Shown here in pieces: positions 1-12,470 of a stretch of 64,000 nt of DNA. The position numbers were made by a program, and so were the translations under genes. The DNA comes from Egibacteraceae bacterium (GTDB lineage: Bacteria > Actinomycetota > Nitriliruptoria > Euzebyales > Egibacteraceae): NCBI GenBank assembly GCA_030447925.1, contig JAUJNX010000007.1:186001-250000 (forward strand). Reading direction: 5' to 3'. Each line of letters opens with the position of its first letter. The first letter of the stretch is position 1. The notes beneath the pieces are model-generated. The model was not told where the DNA came from. It saw nothing but the letters and a program-made list of their open reading frames with translations, and made no database searches.

Positions 1-373
1 CGTCGTTGAAGTCCCCGACGACCAGCCCGTCGACGAAGGCGCCGCCCAGGGTCCGCGCCCCGTCCCAGAACCCGCGGCCGTCCTCCGGCTCCGCGGCGGG
101 CGGGGCGGCCGGCGCCGGTTCGCCGCCCGGGGCCGGTTCGCCGTCGCCCGCGGCGCCGTCGCGGGCGGCCACGTCCTCCCCGCCGGCGGGCGCCGGGCCG
201 CAGCCGGGACCACCGGTGACGCGGCACAGCGCCGTCGTCGCCCCCGTCGTGATCGCGGCGCCGATGCCCGACGCCGCCACCGCGGCCACGACCAGCGCGA
301 TGACGAGGAGGAGCCCCACGTACTCCGCGGCGGTCTGGCCCTCCTCGGGGCGCAGGCGCCGGCAGCTTCGCAT
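1..373 (-). CDS. Flp-type prepilin-leader protein, C-terminus beyond window edge
   Basis: The start is ATG at 373 and the gene runs off the left edge, so about 124 codons are visible. The first 12 residues are basic or charged and end in Gly, followed by QTAAEY and about 20 hydrophobic residues. This is the class III (Flp/type IVb) prepilin signature, with Glu at mature position 5 and Tyr at 6. After the membrane helix come two cysteines about eight residues apart, then a Pro/Gly/Ala/Glu linker with repeated GEPAP, then a new globular start (GFWDGARTLGG). The same order (leader, helix, Cys pair, linker, large domain) occurs in the Rhs protein at 46410-50444, whereas the true pilin at 41850 stops soon after the helix. 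I infer a membrane-anchored or pilus-exported multidomain protein; the effector part is not visible. Confidence 0.75.
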   Translation of the reverse strand, partial: MRSCRRLRPEEGQTAAEYVGLLLVIALVVAAVAASGIGAAITTGATTALCRVTGGPGCGPAPAGGEDVAARDGAAGDGEPAPGGEPAPAAPPAAEPEDGRGFWDGARTLGGAFVDGLVVGDFND

Positions 374-471
374 CACGACCGCAGTGTGGAGGGGACGACC
401 GGACGGCCACCAGGGTCTCCGGACCCCATCCGCGGTCCCCGCGGGTCCCGGCCGCCCGCGCGGCGGGAGGT

Positions 472-816
472 TCAGGGCTCGGCGCGCACGGCCCGGACCA
501 CGAGGAACAGCACCAGGCCGGTGACCGCCAGCCGCACCAGCGCGCTGGCGTCGGCGCCGGCCACCAGGGTGTAGAGCTGGAACAGCAGGAGGAGCCCGAG
601 CAGCACGAGGGCGGCCACGGCGGCCGCGCGGCTCCCGCCGCGGATCGCCACGCCCAGCGCGACCAGCACCGCGCCCGCGACGACGGTGACGATGCCGCCG
701 GTCCGCACCCCCGGGTCCCCGCCCGCCAGCGCCAGCACCAGCCCGAGCACCGCGTTGACCCCGCCGAGCACGATCAGCGCCAGTCCCGCCGACCGGTCCT
801 CCCGCCTGTCCGACAT
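472..816 (-). CDS. small four-helix membrane protein
   Basis: This 114-residue protein starts at ATG 816 (an adjacent in-frame ATG at 819 is the alternative). A short charged N-terminus (MSDRREDRS) is followed by four hydrophobic segments at about residues 10-30, 40-58, 65-88 and 92-108, and it ends RAVRAEP. It has no catalytic motif and I do not recognise a named family; short actinobacterial integral membrane proteins of this kind are common. The start lies just downstream, in its own direction, of a GC-only tandem repeat, and no clear Shine-Dalgarno sequence is visible. Function unknown. Confidence 0.6.
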   Translation of the reverse strand: MSDRREDRSAGLALIVLGGVNAVLGLVLALAGGDPGVRTGGIVTVVAGAVLVALGVAIRGGSRAAAVAALVLLGLLLLFQLYTLVAGADASALVRLAVTGLVLFLVVRAVRAEP

Positions 817-840
817 CATGCGCCCCCCCGCCGGCCCCGG

Positions 841-878
841 CCGCCCGCCGCCCGCCGCCCGCCGCCCGCCGCCCGCCG
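841..878. repeat. 7-bp tandem repeat (ccgcccg), five copies
   Basis: Five perfect copies of ccgcccg occupy 841-875, with a partial sixth. The tract lies between the small membrane protein gene on the minus strand and the plus-strand genes that follow, in the leader region of the former. It is a candidate length-variable tract affecting expression, or simply low-complexity GC sequence. Confidence 0.6.
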
Positions 879-1006
879 CGGTGCTGGAGCACGCCGGAGC
901 GTACGCCAACCGCGCCCGCGGGGCGGCCGGATGAGGTGGCCGGGGGCCCGCGGGTACGGCGGGTGCCCGATGCGGGCCCGGTGGCCTCAGGTGGATCGTC
1001 GTGGCC

Positions 1007-1189
1007 ATGGATCCGATGACGCACCTCCTCCTCCACCGCCAGCGCGAGCACGAGGCGGCCGTCGCCGCCGAGCGCCACCGCCTCCTGCGCGCCGTTCGCC
1101 GCCGCCGGGGCGACGACCGCCTGCCCGACCCCCAGCCCACCGTGACCCCCGCTCCCCGGCGGCGCGTCGCGGGCGCACAATCGACGTGA
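1007..1189 (+). CDS. short basic protein upstream of the LAL regulator
   Basis: This is a 60-codon frame from ATG 1007 (an internal ATG at 1016 is equally possible). It encodes a His/Arg-rich peptide beginning MDPMTHLLLHRQREHEAA and rich in Arg in the middle. It resembles the many tiny basic actinobacterial proteins of unknown role that begin with a short helix and end in an Arg cluster. Its stop overlaps the ATG of the following regulator (TGATG), which would fit translational coupling. The evidence is only composition and overlap, so it may be spurious. Confidence 0.4.
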   Translation: MDPMTHLLLHRQREHEAAVAAERHRLLRAVRRRRGDDRLPDPQPTVTPAPRRRVAGAQST

Positions 1190-4154
1190 TGGCACGGACC
1201 CTCGGCGACCCCGCGTTCGTCGGCCGGCGGGCGGAGCTCGCCCGGCTGGCCGGTGCGCTGGACCGCGCGAAGGGCGGCGACGCGGGCGCGGTGCTCCTGG
1301 GCGGCGAGGCCGGGGTCGGCAAGACCCGGCTCGTCGGGGAGTTCGTGCGCGCCGCGGCCGCCGCCGGCGCCCAGGTCCTGCGCGGCGGCTGCATCGAGCT
1401 CGGCGAGGCGTCGCTGCCCTACGCCCCGGTCGTCGAGGCGCTGCGGGGGCTGGCCCGGCGCACCCCGCGTGCCCGCCTCGACGCGCTGCTGGGCTCCGGC
1501 CGCGGCCAGCTCGCGCGGCTCCTGCCCGAGCTCGGCCCGGCCGACCCCTCGCCGGCCGGCGGGGACCCGCTGGACGGCGCTCAGCTCGCCCTGTTCGAGC
1601 GCCTGCTGTCCCTGCTGGTCCGCCTCGGCGAGGACGCGCCGCTGGTGCTGGTGCTGGAGGACCTGCACTGGAGCGACCGCTCCAGCCGCGACCTGCTCGC
1701 CTTCCTCGTGCACTCGCTGGCCGACGCGCGCGTGCTCGTGGTGGCGACCTTCCGCACCGACGAGCTGCGCCGCACCCACCCGCTGCGTCCCTTCCTGGCG
1801 CAGCTGGAGCGCGACGACCGCGTCGAGCGGCTCGACCTCACCCCCTTCGACCGCGTCGAGCTGGCGGAGTTCCTCGTCGCGCTGCTCGGCGAGCCGCCGC
1901 CCGCCGACCTCGCCGACGAGGTCTTCGAGCGCTCGCAGTGCAACGCCTTCTTCGCCGAGTAGCTGGCGGCGTCCGCGGCCGCCGGGGCGGGCCGACCGGG
2001 CGAGCTGCCCGTGACCCTGCGCGACGCCCTGCTCGCCCGCGTCGACGCGCTGCCCGCGCCCGCGCGGGCCGTCCTGCGCCCGGCGGCGGCCGCGGGGGAG
2101 GAGGTCGACCACGAGCTGCTCGCCGCGGTCGCGGGCATGGACGCGCCCGACCTGCTCGCCGCCCTGCGCACCGCCGTCGCCGAGCAGGTCCTGGTCGCCC
2201 AGCCCGACCGGCTCACCTACCGCTTCCGCCACGCCCTGCTGCAGGAGGCCGTCCACGGCGACCTGCTCCCCGGCGAGCGCGTCGACCTGCACCGGCGCCT
2301 GGCCCAGGTCTTGGAGGAGCGCCCGGAGCTGGCCGGGTCGCGGGCGGGCGCCGCCGCCGCCCTGGCCTGGCACTGGCGGCGCGCCCACGACCTGCCGCGG
2401 GCGCTGGCCGCCGCCGTGACCGCGGGCCAGGACGCCGCAACGGCCTACGCCTTCGCGGACGCCCACGTCCAGTACGAGGCGGCGCTGGAGCTGTGGGACG
2501 CCGTGCCCGAGGCGCAGCGGCCGCCCGGCACCGACCGGGTCGAGCTGCTGAAGCGCGCCGCCACCGCAGCGGCGCGCTCGGGCGAGCACGCCCGGGCGGT
2601 GGCGCTGGCCCGGCGGGCGCTGGACCAGCTCGACGAGGTCGCGGAGCCGGTGCGGGCGAGCCTGCTGTGGATGTGGCTGGCGCGGTCGCTGTCGGCGCTG
2701 GGCGACGAGGCCGCCGCGCACGCCACCGCCGAGGCGGTGCGCCTGGTCCCCGACGACCCGTCGCCCGCCCGCGCCCGGGTGCTGGGGTACCAGAGCGCCC
2801 GGCTCATGCTCCTCTCGCGCTACGCCGAGTCCGAGCCCGTGGGGGCCGAGGCGGTCGCCGTCGCCCGCGCGGTCGGCGCCCACGCCGACGAGGCCGGGGC
2901 GCTGGTGACCCTGGGGCTGTGCGCGGCGTTCCTCGGCCGCCAGGCCGAGGGCGAGGCGCTGCTCGCGCGCGCCGCGCGATCGCGCTCGCGGCCGGGGCGG
3001 TCCCGGAGCTGGAGCGCGTGGCGGCCAACCTGCCCGAGGTCCTGCAGCTGGACGGCCGCTGGGAGGAGGCGGCGCGGGCGGCGCTCGAAGGCGTCGCCCT
3101 CGTCGCCGAGCACGGCTACGGCAAGGGCGCCTTCATCCGCGGCAACGCCGTCCAGGTGCTGCTGAAGCTGGGGCGCTGGGACGAGGCCGAGGGCCTGCTG
3201 CGCGAGGCGCTGGCGATCCACGGCCGCGACAACCAGGGGCTGCACGTCCTGCACATGCGCGCCGTGCTGCACCTGTGGCGGGGGCGGCTGGACGAGGCCG
3301 CCGCGACCCTGGACCGCGCCCTGCGCATCGGGCGCACCAGCGCCTTCGGGCCGCAGTACGTGGCCGACCTGCACGCGACCCTCGCGGCGCTGCGGCTGGG
3401 CCAGGGGCGCCTGGACGAGGCCGACGCCGCGGTGCGCGCCGCGCTGGCGTCCACCGCGACCGCGGGCGGCCGGCCCTTCCACGGCGCCCCGGCGGTCTGG
3501 ACCGGCGTGGCGATCGAGGTCGAGCGCGCGCGCACCGACCCCGACGGCGCCGCGCGCGCGCGGACGCGCTGCTCGCGGGCGTCGAGGACCTGGTGGCGCG
3601 CGCCGGCCTGGCGCCCGCCCCGGAGTTCGCGGCGCTGCTGGGGACCGCGCGGGTCGAGCGCACGCGCCTGCCGGACCGCGACCCGGCCGCGGCGCCGCGG
3701 CCTGGGAGGGCGCCGTCGCCGCCTGGGACGGCCTGGGCGACCCGCACCGCGCCGGTGCCGCGCGGGTCCGGCTGGCGGCCGCGCTGCTCGCCGACCGCGG
3801 CGGGGACCACCGCCCGCGCGCGCCGCCGCGCTGCGGACCGCCGCGGAGGTCGCGCAGCGGCTGGGCGCCGCCCCGCTGGCCGAGGAGGCGGCGCGGGCGG
3901 CGCGGCGCGGCGGGGTCGACCTGGACGGCGGGGGCGCCCCCGCGCACCCGCACGGCCTGACCGCCCGGGAGGTCGAGGTGCTGCGGCTGGTCGCCGCCGG
4001 CCGGTCCAACCGCGAGATCGGCAGCGCGCTGTGGATCAGCGCGAAGACGGCGAGCGTCCACGTGTCGAACATCCTGGGCAAGCTGGACGTGCGCAGCCGC
4101 GGCGAGGCCGCGGCGGTCGCGCACCGCGAGGGGCTGCTCCACGACGGCTATTGA
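1189..4154 (+). pseudogene. LAL-type LuxR regulator with AAA ATPase, disrupted
   Basis: This is a large ATP-binding LuxR-family regulator. The first frame (from ATG 1189) contains VGRRAEL, Walker A GEAGVGKTRL and Walker B-like LVLVLEDLHWSD. The middle holds TPR-like helical repeats, and the C-terminus has a LuxR helix-turn-helix (LTAREVEVLRLVAAGRSN to SVHVSNILGKL). The reading frame is broken: a TAG at 1960-1962 sits where Glu is expected (FFAE-stop-LAA, reading on in the same frame), and the frame then shifts near 2975, 3560, 3695 and 3815. All pieces together give a normal ~990-residue LAL protein. Because neighbouring genes carry similar one-base losses, sequencing error is likely for the shifts; the TAG is a substitution and could be real. 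It lies just upstream of glpF and may control the glycerol cluster. Confidence 0.8.
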
Positions 4155-4220
4155 CCGCGCCCGCACCGCCCCCGTACCGTCGGCCGACAGGGGTCATCCG
4201 CGGGAGCGAGGGGGCGGTTC

Positions 4221-4955
4221 GTGGAGGAGTATCTGGCCGAATTCGCGGGAACAGCGCTGCTGATCCTGCTTGGAGACGGTGTCGTCGCGGGTGTACTGCT
4301 CCGCGAGTCCAAGGCCGAGAACTCGGGCTGGATCGTGATCACCTTCGGCTGGGGCCTCGCGGTCGCCATCGCCGTGTACTCGGTCGCCCACATCAGCGGG
4401 GCGCACATCAACCCGGCTGTGACGCTCGGGCTCGCCGCGGTCGGCGAGTTCGACTGGGCGCTGGTCCCCGGCTACTGGCTGGCGCAGCTCCTGGGCGCCT
4501 TCGCGGGCGCCGCGTTCGTCTACCTGCACTACCTGCCGCACTGGCGGGTGACAGAGGACCCGGGGCTCAAGCTCGCGGTCTTCTCGACCGCGCCGGCCAT
4601 CCGCACCCCCGTCGCCAACCTCATCAGCGAGATCATCGGGACGATCGTCCTGGTCTACGGCGTCCTGGCCATCGGCGGGTACTTCGCCGCGGACACCGAA
4701 GGGCTGGGCGCGTTCGGCACCGGCATCAGCCCGCTGCTCGTCGGCCTCCTGGTCGTCGCGATCGGCCTGTCGCTCGGCGGGCCGACCGGCTACGCGATCA
4801 ACCCCGCCCGCGACCTGGGCCCGAGGCTGGCGCACGCGGTCCTGCCGATCCCCGGCAAGGGCGGTTCGGACTGGAGCTACGCGTGGATCCCCGTCGTCGG
4901 CCCGCTGATCGGCGGGGTGCTCGGCGCCTGGCTCTACACGGCCTACCCGTTCTAG
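4221..4955 (+). CDS. glpF: glycerol facilitator (MIP/aquaglyceroporin)
   Basis: This 244-residue channel of the major intrinsic protein family lets glycerol and probably dihydroxyacetone cross the membrane. Both half-helix signatures are present: GAHINPAVT at about residues 56-64, and GYAINPARDLGPRL in the second half, where the Asp after NPAR is typical of glycerol-conducting members. Six hydrophobic segments fit the family. The start is GTG 4221, the first codon after a GC-rich leader. It is the first intact gene of the glycerol/DHA cluster and is followed after 9 bases by dhaK, which indicates one transcription unit. Confidence 0.93.
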   Translation: MEEYLAEFAGTALLILLGDGVVAGVLLRESKAENSGWIVITFGWGLAVAIAVYSVAHISGAHINPAVTLGLAAVGEFDWALVPGYWLAQLLGAFAGAAFVYLHYLPHWRVTEDPGLKLAVFSTAPAIRTPVANLISEIIGTIVLVYGVLAIGGYFAADTEGLGAFGTGISPLLVGLLVVAIGLSLGGPTGYAINPARDLGPRLAHAVLPIPGKGGSDWSYAWIPVVGPLIGGVLGAWLYTAYPF

Positions 4956-4964
4956 GAGCCCACG

Positions 4965-5966
<1,002 letters not shown>

Positions 5967-6002
5967 CGTGGCGGAGGCCGAAGGCCGATCGTCCTTGAAC
6001 GG

Positions 6003-6028
6003 AAGCCGCCCGGCGTCTGAGGTGCACC
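6003..6028 (-). repeat. 26-bp dispersed repeat, copy 1 (inverted relative to copies 2 and 3)
   Basis: The reverse strand begins ggtgcacctcagacgccg and matches 8199-8224 exactly over 26 bases; a third copy at 30578-30602 has one mismatch. On the plus strand this copy supplies the apparent Shine-Dalgarno of dhaL (GAGGTG, with ATG at 6030). Copies 1 and 2 form a perfect inverted pair around dhaL-glpK. Confidence 0.8.
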
Positions 6029-6029
6029 G

Positions 6030-6672
6030 ATGAGCGTGGCGGTGGTGGATGCGGCCGCGACCGCGGCCGCGGTCCGGGCGTTCGCGGCGGGCCGCCGCGA
6101 CCAGCGCCAGGCGCTCACCCGCCTGGACGCCGCGATCGGCGACGGCGACCACGGCGACAACCTCAACCGGGGCCTCAAGGCCGCCCTGGACGCGCTGCCC
6201 GACCCGGAGGGGTCCACGCCCGGGGCGGTCCTCAAGGCCGTCGCGCAGGCGCTGATCACCAAGGTCGGGGGGCCGCCGGGCCCTGTACGGCACGGCGTTC
6301 CTGCGCGCCGCCACCGCGCTGGGCGACACCGCGGAGCTGGGACCCGACGACGTCGTGACCGCGCTGGCCGCCGCCCTTGGCGGGCTGCAGCAGCGCGGCA
6401 AGGCCGAGGTCGGGGACAAGACCATGATCGACGCCTGGGCGCCGGCGGTGGCGGCGGCCCGGGCGGCGGCCGAGGGAGGCGGGGACGTGACCGCGGTCCT
6501 CGCGGCCGCGGAGGGGGCCGCACGCGAGGGTGCGGCGTCGACGGTCCCGCTGGTGGCGCGCAAGGGCCGCGCGAGCTACCTGGGGGAGCGCAGCGCGGGG
6601 CACGCCGACCCGGGTGCGACGTCGAGCCACCTGCTGTTCAAGGCGCTGACCGACTGCACGATCCGAGACTGA
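6030..6672 (+). CDS. dhaL: dihydroxyacetone kinase ADP-binding subunit DhaL (frameshifted in this sequence)
   Basis: DhaL carries the ADP that passes phosphate from DhaM to DhaK-bound dihydroxyacetone. The Mg-binding aspartates are in IGDGDHGDN near residue 35, and the C-terminal frame contains [12 protein letters not shown] and ends [13 protein letters not shown]. The two halves lie in different frames. At 6270-6290 the expected GGASGPLYG-type motif can be restored by adding one G to a six-G run and one C to a three-C run, giving 214 residues, a normal DhaL length. Two homopolymer losses within 20 bases suggest sequencing error rather than decay. Start ATG 6030; the SD lies inside the dispersed repeat. 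Confidence 0.88.
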
Positions 6673-6683
6673 GGAGCCGAGAC

Positions 6684-8197
<1,514 letters not shown>

Positions 8198-8198
8198 G

Positions 8199-8224
8199 GG
8201 TGCACCTCAGACGCCGGGCGGCTT
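8199..8224 (+). repeat. 26-bp dispersed repeat, copy 2
   Basis: This is an exact inverted match of 6003-6028. The first bases (ctaggggtgcacctca from 8194) are also shared with the copy at 30573-30602. It lies between glpK and dhaM. Confidence 0.8.
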
Positions 8225-8258
8225 GCGCATGCGGAGTCCGCGGACGCGCTCCGATGGC

Positions 8259-10710
8259 GTGATCGGCCTCGTCCTCGTCTCCCACAGCGCGCGGCTCGCG
8301 GAAGGCGTCGCCGAGCTGGCGGCCCAGATGGCCCCCGACGTCCCCATCGGGGTCGCCGGGGGTCCGACGACGGGGGCATCGGGACGTCGATGGAGAAGGT
8401 GTCGGCCGCGCTGGAGGCGGCCGGCACCGCCGGGGCGGTGATCCTCACCGACCTCGGCAGCGCGACCATGACGGCCGAGCTCGCCCTGGAGTTCCTCGAC
8501 GACGCCGCGCGGGCGCGCACCGCCCTGGTGGACGCGCCGCTGGTGGAGGGGGCGCTGGCCGCCGCGACCACCGCGCAGGGCGGGGCGGACCTCGACGCGG
8601 TCCGCGCCGCCGCGGAGGCGGCCGGCGCGGTCGCGGGACCCCACACGCGCGACGACGCGCCGGCGGGCGGGGACGGCGGGGACGGGTCCGGCGAGGCGCG
8701 CGAGGTGGTGCTGCGCAACCCGCTGGGGCTGCACGCCCGCCCGGCGTCGGCGGTCGTGCGGGCGCTGGCCGGGCTCGACGCGTCGGTGCGGGTGGAGCGC
8801 GCCGACACCGGCGCCGGGGCCGACGCGCGCAGCCTGCTCGGCCTGGTGGGCCTGGCCGCGCGCGGCGGGGTCGCCCTGCGCCTGTCCGGGGAGGGCCCCG
8901 ACGCCGCGCGGGCGCTGGACGAGCTGGAACGGCTGGTCGCCGACGGGTTCGGGGAGACCGACGAGGAGCCGGGCACCGCGGCGGCGGACGCGCCCGCGCC
9001 CGTCCCCGGGGACGGCGTCCTGACCGGCCTGGCGGGGGCGCCGGGGCTGGCCGTCGGGCCGCTCGCGCGGCTGGCAGCGGCGGAGGTCGACGTGCCAGAC
9101 CGCGCCGCCGGGACCCCGGAGGAGGAGCGGGCGCTGCTGGACGCCGCCCGCGCGCGGGTCGACGCCGCCCTGGCCCGCGAGGGCGGCGGCGTGTTCGCCG
9201 CCCAGCGCGACCTGCTCGCCGACCCGGAGCTGGACCGCGCCGTCGCCGCCGGCCTGGACGGCGGCGCGAACGCTCCGCGCGCGTGGGCCGACGCGGTCGC
9301 CGCGCAGCGCGACGCGCTGGCGGCCCTGGACGACCCCGTCTTCGCCGCCCGCGCCGCCGACGTCGCCGACGTCGGGCGCCGCGTCCTGGCCGCGCTGGCC
9401 GGCACCGAGGTCCCCCCGGCCGCCGTCCCCCGCGGGGCGGTCGCCGCCGCCGACGACGTCGTGCCGTCCCAGGTCCCCGCCCTGGCCGCGGTGGGCGCCG
9501 CCGCCCTGGTGCTGTCCGCGGGCGGGCCGGGCTCCCACGCCGCGGTCCTGGCCCGCGGCCTCGGGCCCCGCTGGTCGTCGGCGTCGGTCCCGCCCTCGCG
9601 CAGGTGCCCGACGGCACCACCGTCCTGGTGGACGGCGCCGCCGGCACCGTGGCCGTCGACCCGCCGGAGGAGGCCGCCGCCGACGCCCACCGCCGCGCGG
9701 CGCGGGCCCGTGCCGACGCCGATGCGGCCCGCGGCGCCGCCCGGGCGCCGGTCACGACCCGCGACGGCGCGCCGGTGCGCGGGGGCGCCAACGCCGCCTC
9801 CGCCGCCGAGGCGGCCCGCGCGGTCGCGGAGGGCGCCGACGAGCTCGGCCTGGTGCGCACCGAGCTGCTGTTCCTCGACCGCCCGACCCTGCCCGACGAG
9901 GACGAGCAGGCGGCGGCCCTCACCGCGCTGCTGGAGGCCGCCGAGGGCCGCCCCGTGGTCGTGCGCACCCTGGACGTCGGCGGCGACAAGGCCGCCCCCG
10001 CCCTCGACCTGGACCCGGTGCGCAACGGCTTCCTGGGGGAGCGCGGGCTGCGCTGGTCGCTCAACCACCCCGACGTGTTCGCCGCCCAGCTGCGCGCGGT
10101 CCTGCGCGCGGCGCGCGGCCACCGCGTCCGGCTGATGTTCCCCATGGTCACCACCCGCGACGAGGTCGAGCGCGCCCGCGAGGCCCTGGACGCCGCCCGC
10201 CGCGACCTCGACGCCGCCGGGACCGCGCGCGGCGACGTCGAGCAGGTCGGGATCATGGTCGAGGTGCCCGCCGCCGCGGCCGCCGCCGACCTGCTGGCCC
10301 CCGCCGTGGACTTCTTCAGCATCGGCAGCAACGACCTGCTGTCCTACCTGATGGCCGCCGACCGCACGCTGTCGTCGGTGGCGCCGCTGCGCGACCCCCG
10401 CCACCCCGCGTTCCTGCGCCTGGTCGGCGGGATCTGCGCCGCCGCCGACGCGGCGGGCATCTGGGTGGGCGTCTGCGGGGACATCGCGGGGGACCCGGAG
10501 CTCGCGGTGCTGCTGGCCGGGCTGGGGGTCACCGAGCTCAGCGGGGCGCCGCCCGCGGTCCCGGCCGTGAAGGCTGCGCTGCGGGCGGTGACGCTGGAGG
10601 AGGCGCAGGCCCTGGCACGGACGGCCGCGCGTGGGCCCGGGACCTACCCTGGAGGTGCGCCGCGAGCGCCCGGCGGCGCTCAGCCGCCGGGGCAGCAGGG
10701 CACGCCGTGA
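8259..10710 (+). CDS. dhaM: DhaM-HPr-enzyme I multiphosphoryl transfer protein (two apparent frameshifts)
   Basis: This is a three-domain phosphoryl donor for DhaKL. Residues 1-135 are an EIIA-Man-like DhaM domain (GLVLVSHSARLAEG, where His is the phospho-acceptor). Residues about 148-235 are HPr (NPLGLHARPAS, His near 159). The remainder is enzyme I, with phospho-His in GGPGSHAAVLAR, the PEP-binding segment LGLVRTELLFL, FPMVTTRDEVERA and FSIGSNDLL. The frame breaks near 8370 and 9565; each is repaired by one C in a C run, giving 817 residues. I chose GTG 8259 because homology begins there; an ATG at 8223 or 8229 is possible. Carrying its own HPr and EI makes the kinase independent of a general PTS. 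It overlaps glpD by GTGA. Confidence 0.9.
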
Positions 10711-12452
10711 CGACGCGCGCAGGAGGTCGGGACGTGGACGAGGACGCGACGCAGCTGGGACCCGAGCAGCGCCGGCAGGCGCTGGCGCGCATGGCCGCGG
10801 AGACCTTCGACGTGGTCGTCATCGGCGGTGGCGTGACCGGCTCGGGGGCGGCGCTGGACGCCGCCTCGCGCGGCCTGTCCGTCGCCCTGGTCGAGGCGCG
10901 CGACTGGGCGGCGGGCACGTCCAGCCGGTCCAGCAAGCTGATCCACGGCGGGCTGCGCTACCTCGAGCAGCTCGACTTCGGCCTGGTGCGCGAGGCCCTG
11001 CGCGAGCGCGGCCTGCTGCTGAACACGCTGTGCCCCCACCTGGTCAAGCCGGTGTCGTTCATCTACCCGCTGACCCACCGGGTCTGGGAGCGCTTCTACG
11101 TCGGCGCGGGCATCTTCCTGTACGACCGCATGGGCGGGTCGCGCGCCCTCACCGGCCACCGCCACCTCACCAAGCGCCAGGTGCTGGAGCTGTTCCCCGC
11201 GCTGCGCGCCGACGTGCTGGTCGGCGGCATCCAGTACTGGGACGGCCAGGTCGACGACGCCCGCCACACCCTGGCGGTCGCCCGCACCGCCGCCCGCCAC
11301 GGCGCCGTGCTGGCCAGCAGCGCCCGCGTCACGGGCCTGCTGCGCGAGGCCGGGCGCGTCGTCGGCGTGCAGGTCCGCGACCTGGAGGGCGGCAGCGACC
11401 TGGAGATCCGCGCCCAGCAGGTCGTCAACTGCACCGGGGTCTGGACCGACGAGATCCAGGACAAGGCCGGCCGCGGCCGCATCCACGTGCGCGCGTCCAA
11501 GGGCGTCCACCTGGTCGTCCCACGCGACCGGATCCAGGCCGACAGCGGGATGATCCTGCGCACCGAGAAGAGCGTCCTGTTTCTCATCCCGTGGGGCCGC
11601 CACTGGATCATCGGGACGACCGACACGGACTGGAACCTGCACAAGGCGCACCCGGCCGCCAACGCCGCCGACATCGACTACCTGCTCGAGCACGTCAACG
11701 CGGTGCTGAACTCCCCGCTGACCAAGGACGACGTCGAGGGCATCTACGCGGGCCTGCGCCCGCTGCTGCGCGGCGAGAGCGGCGACGACACCAGCCAGCT
11801 GACGCGCGAGCACGCGGTGTCCTCCCCGGCACCGGGCCTCATCAGCGTCGCCGGCGGCAAGTACACGACCTACCGGGTCATGGCCAAGGACGCGATCGAC
11901 GCCGCCGTGCGCGGCCTGGCGACCTCGGCGCCCGCCTCGGTCACCGACCGCACGCCGCTGATCGGCGCCGACGGCTACGCGGCGGCGTGGAACGCGCGCC
12001 GGCGGACCGCGGAGCACTGGGGCCTGCACGTCGCCCGGATCGAGCACCTGCTCAACCGCCACGGCACGATGCTGGACCAGGTGCTGGCTCCCGCGAAGGG
12101 GCGCCCCGACCTGCTCGAGCCGCTGGAGGGGTCCGACACCTACCTCCGCGCGGAGGTCCTCTACGCCGCCAGCCACGAGGGCGCCCTGCACCTGGAGGAC
12201 GTCCTCACCCGCCGGACGCGCACGTCGATCGAGACCTTCGACCGCGGCGTGGCCGCGGCGGAGCCGGCGGCCCGCCTGATGGCGGAGGTCCTGGGCTGGG
12301 ACGACGACACCGTCGCCCGCGAGGTCCAGCACTACCGGGCCCGGGTCGAGGCCGAGCGCGCGTCCCAGGAGCAGGCCGACGACGCGACCGCCGACGCCGC
12401 CCGCTACGGCGCCCCCGACGTGCGCATGGGCGCCGTGGAGACCCCCGCCTGA
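10707..12452 (+). CDS. glpD: FAD-dependent glycerol-3-phosphate dehydrogenase
   Basis: This 581-residue enzyme oxidises glycerol 3-phosphate to dihydroxyacetone phosphate and passes electrons to the membrane quinone pool. The Rossmann FAD motif VVIGGGVTGSGAALDAA lies near residue 32. Other family features are SSRSSKLIHGGLRYLEQ, the substrate-region TTDTDWN, SVAGGKYTTYRVMAKD and a C-terminal helical cap domain (about residues 420-560) as in GlpD/GlpO. The start GTG 10707 overlaps the stop of dhaM, so it is coupled to the PTS-like donor. It completes both routes (glycerol and DHA) to dihydroxyacetone phosphate. Confidence 0.93.
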   Translation: MTTRAGGRDVDEDATQLGPEQRRQALARMAAETFDVVVIGGGVTGSGAALDAASRGLSVALVEARDWAAGTSSRSSKLIHGGLRYLEQLDFGLVREALRERGLLLNTLCPHLVKPVSFIYPLTHRVWERFYVGAGIFLYDRMGGSRALTGHRHLTKRQVLELFPALRADVLVGGIQYWDGQVDDARHTLAVARTAARHGAVLASSARVTGLLREAGRVVGVQVRDLEGGSDLEIRAQQVVNCTGVWTDEIQDKAGRGRIHVRASKGVHLVVPRDRIQADSGMILRTEKSVLFLIPWGRHWIIGTTDTDWNLHKAHPAANAADIDYLLEHVNAVLNSPLTKDDVEGIYAGLRPLLRGESGDDTSQLTREHAVSSPAPGLISVAGGKYTTYRVMAKDAIDAAVRGLATSAPASVTDRTPLIGADGYAAAWNARRRTAEHWGLHVARIEHLLNRHGTMLDQVLAPAKGRPDLLEPLEGSDTYLRAEVLYAASHEGALHLEDVLTRRTRTSIETFDRGVAAAEPAARLMAEVLGWDDDTVAREVQHYRARVEAERASQEQADDATADAARYGAPDVRMGAVETPA

Positions 12453-12470
12453 CCCGGCCAGCGCCCGCGG

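Noticed and set aside
472-2883. 803-codon minus-strand open frame antisense to the LAL regulator
   Set aside because: Arg/Gly/Gln-rich shadow of a GC-rich gene; only its last 114 codons (472-816) look like a real protein.
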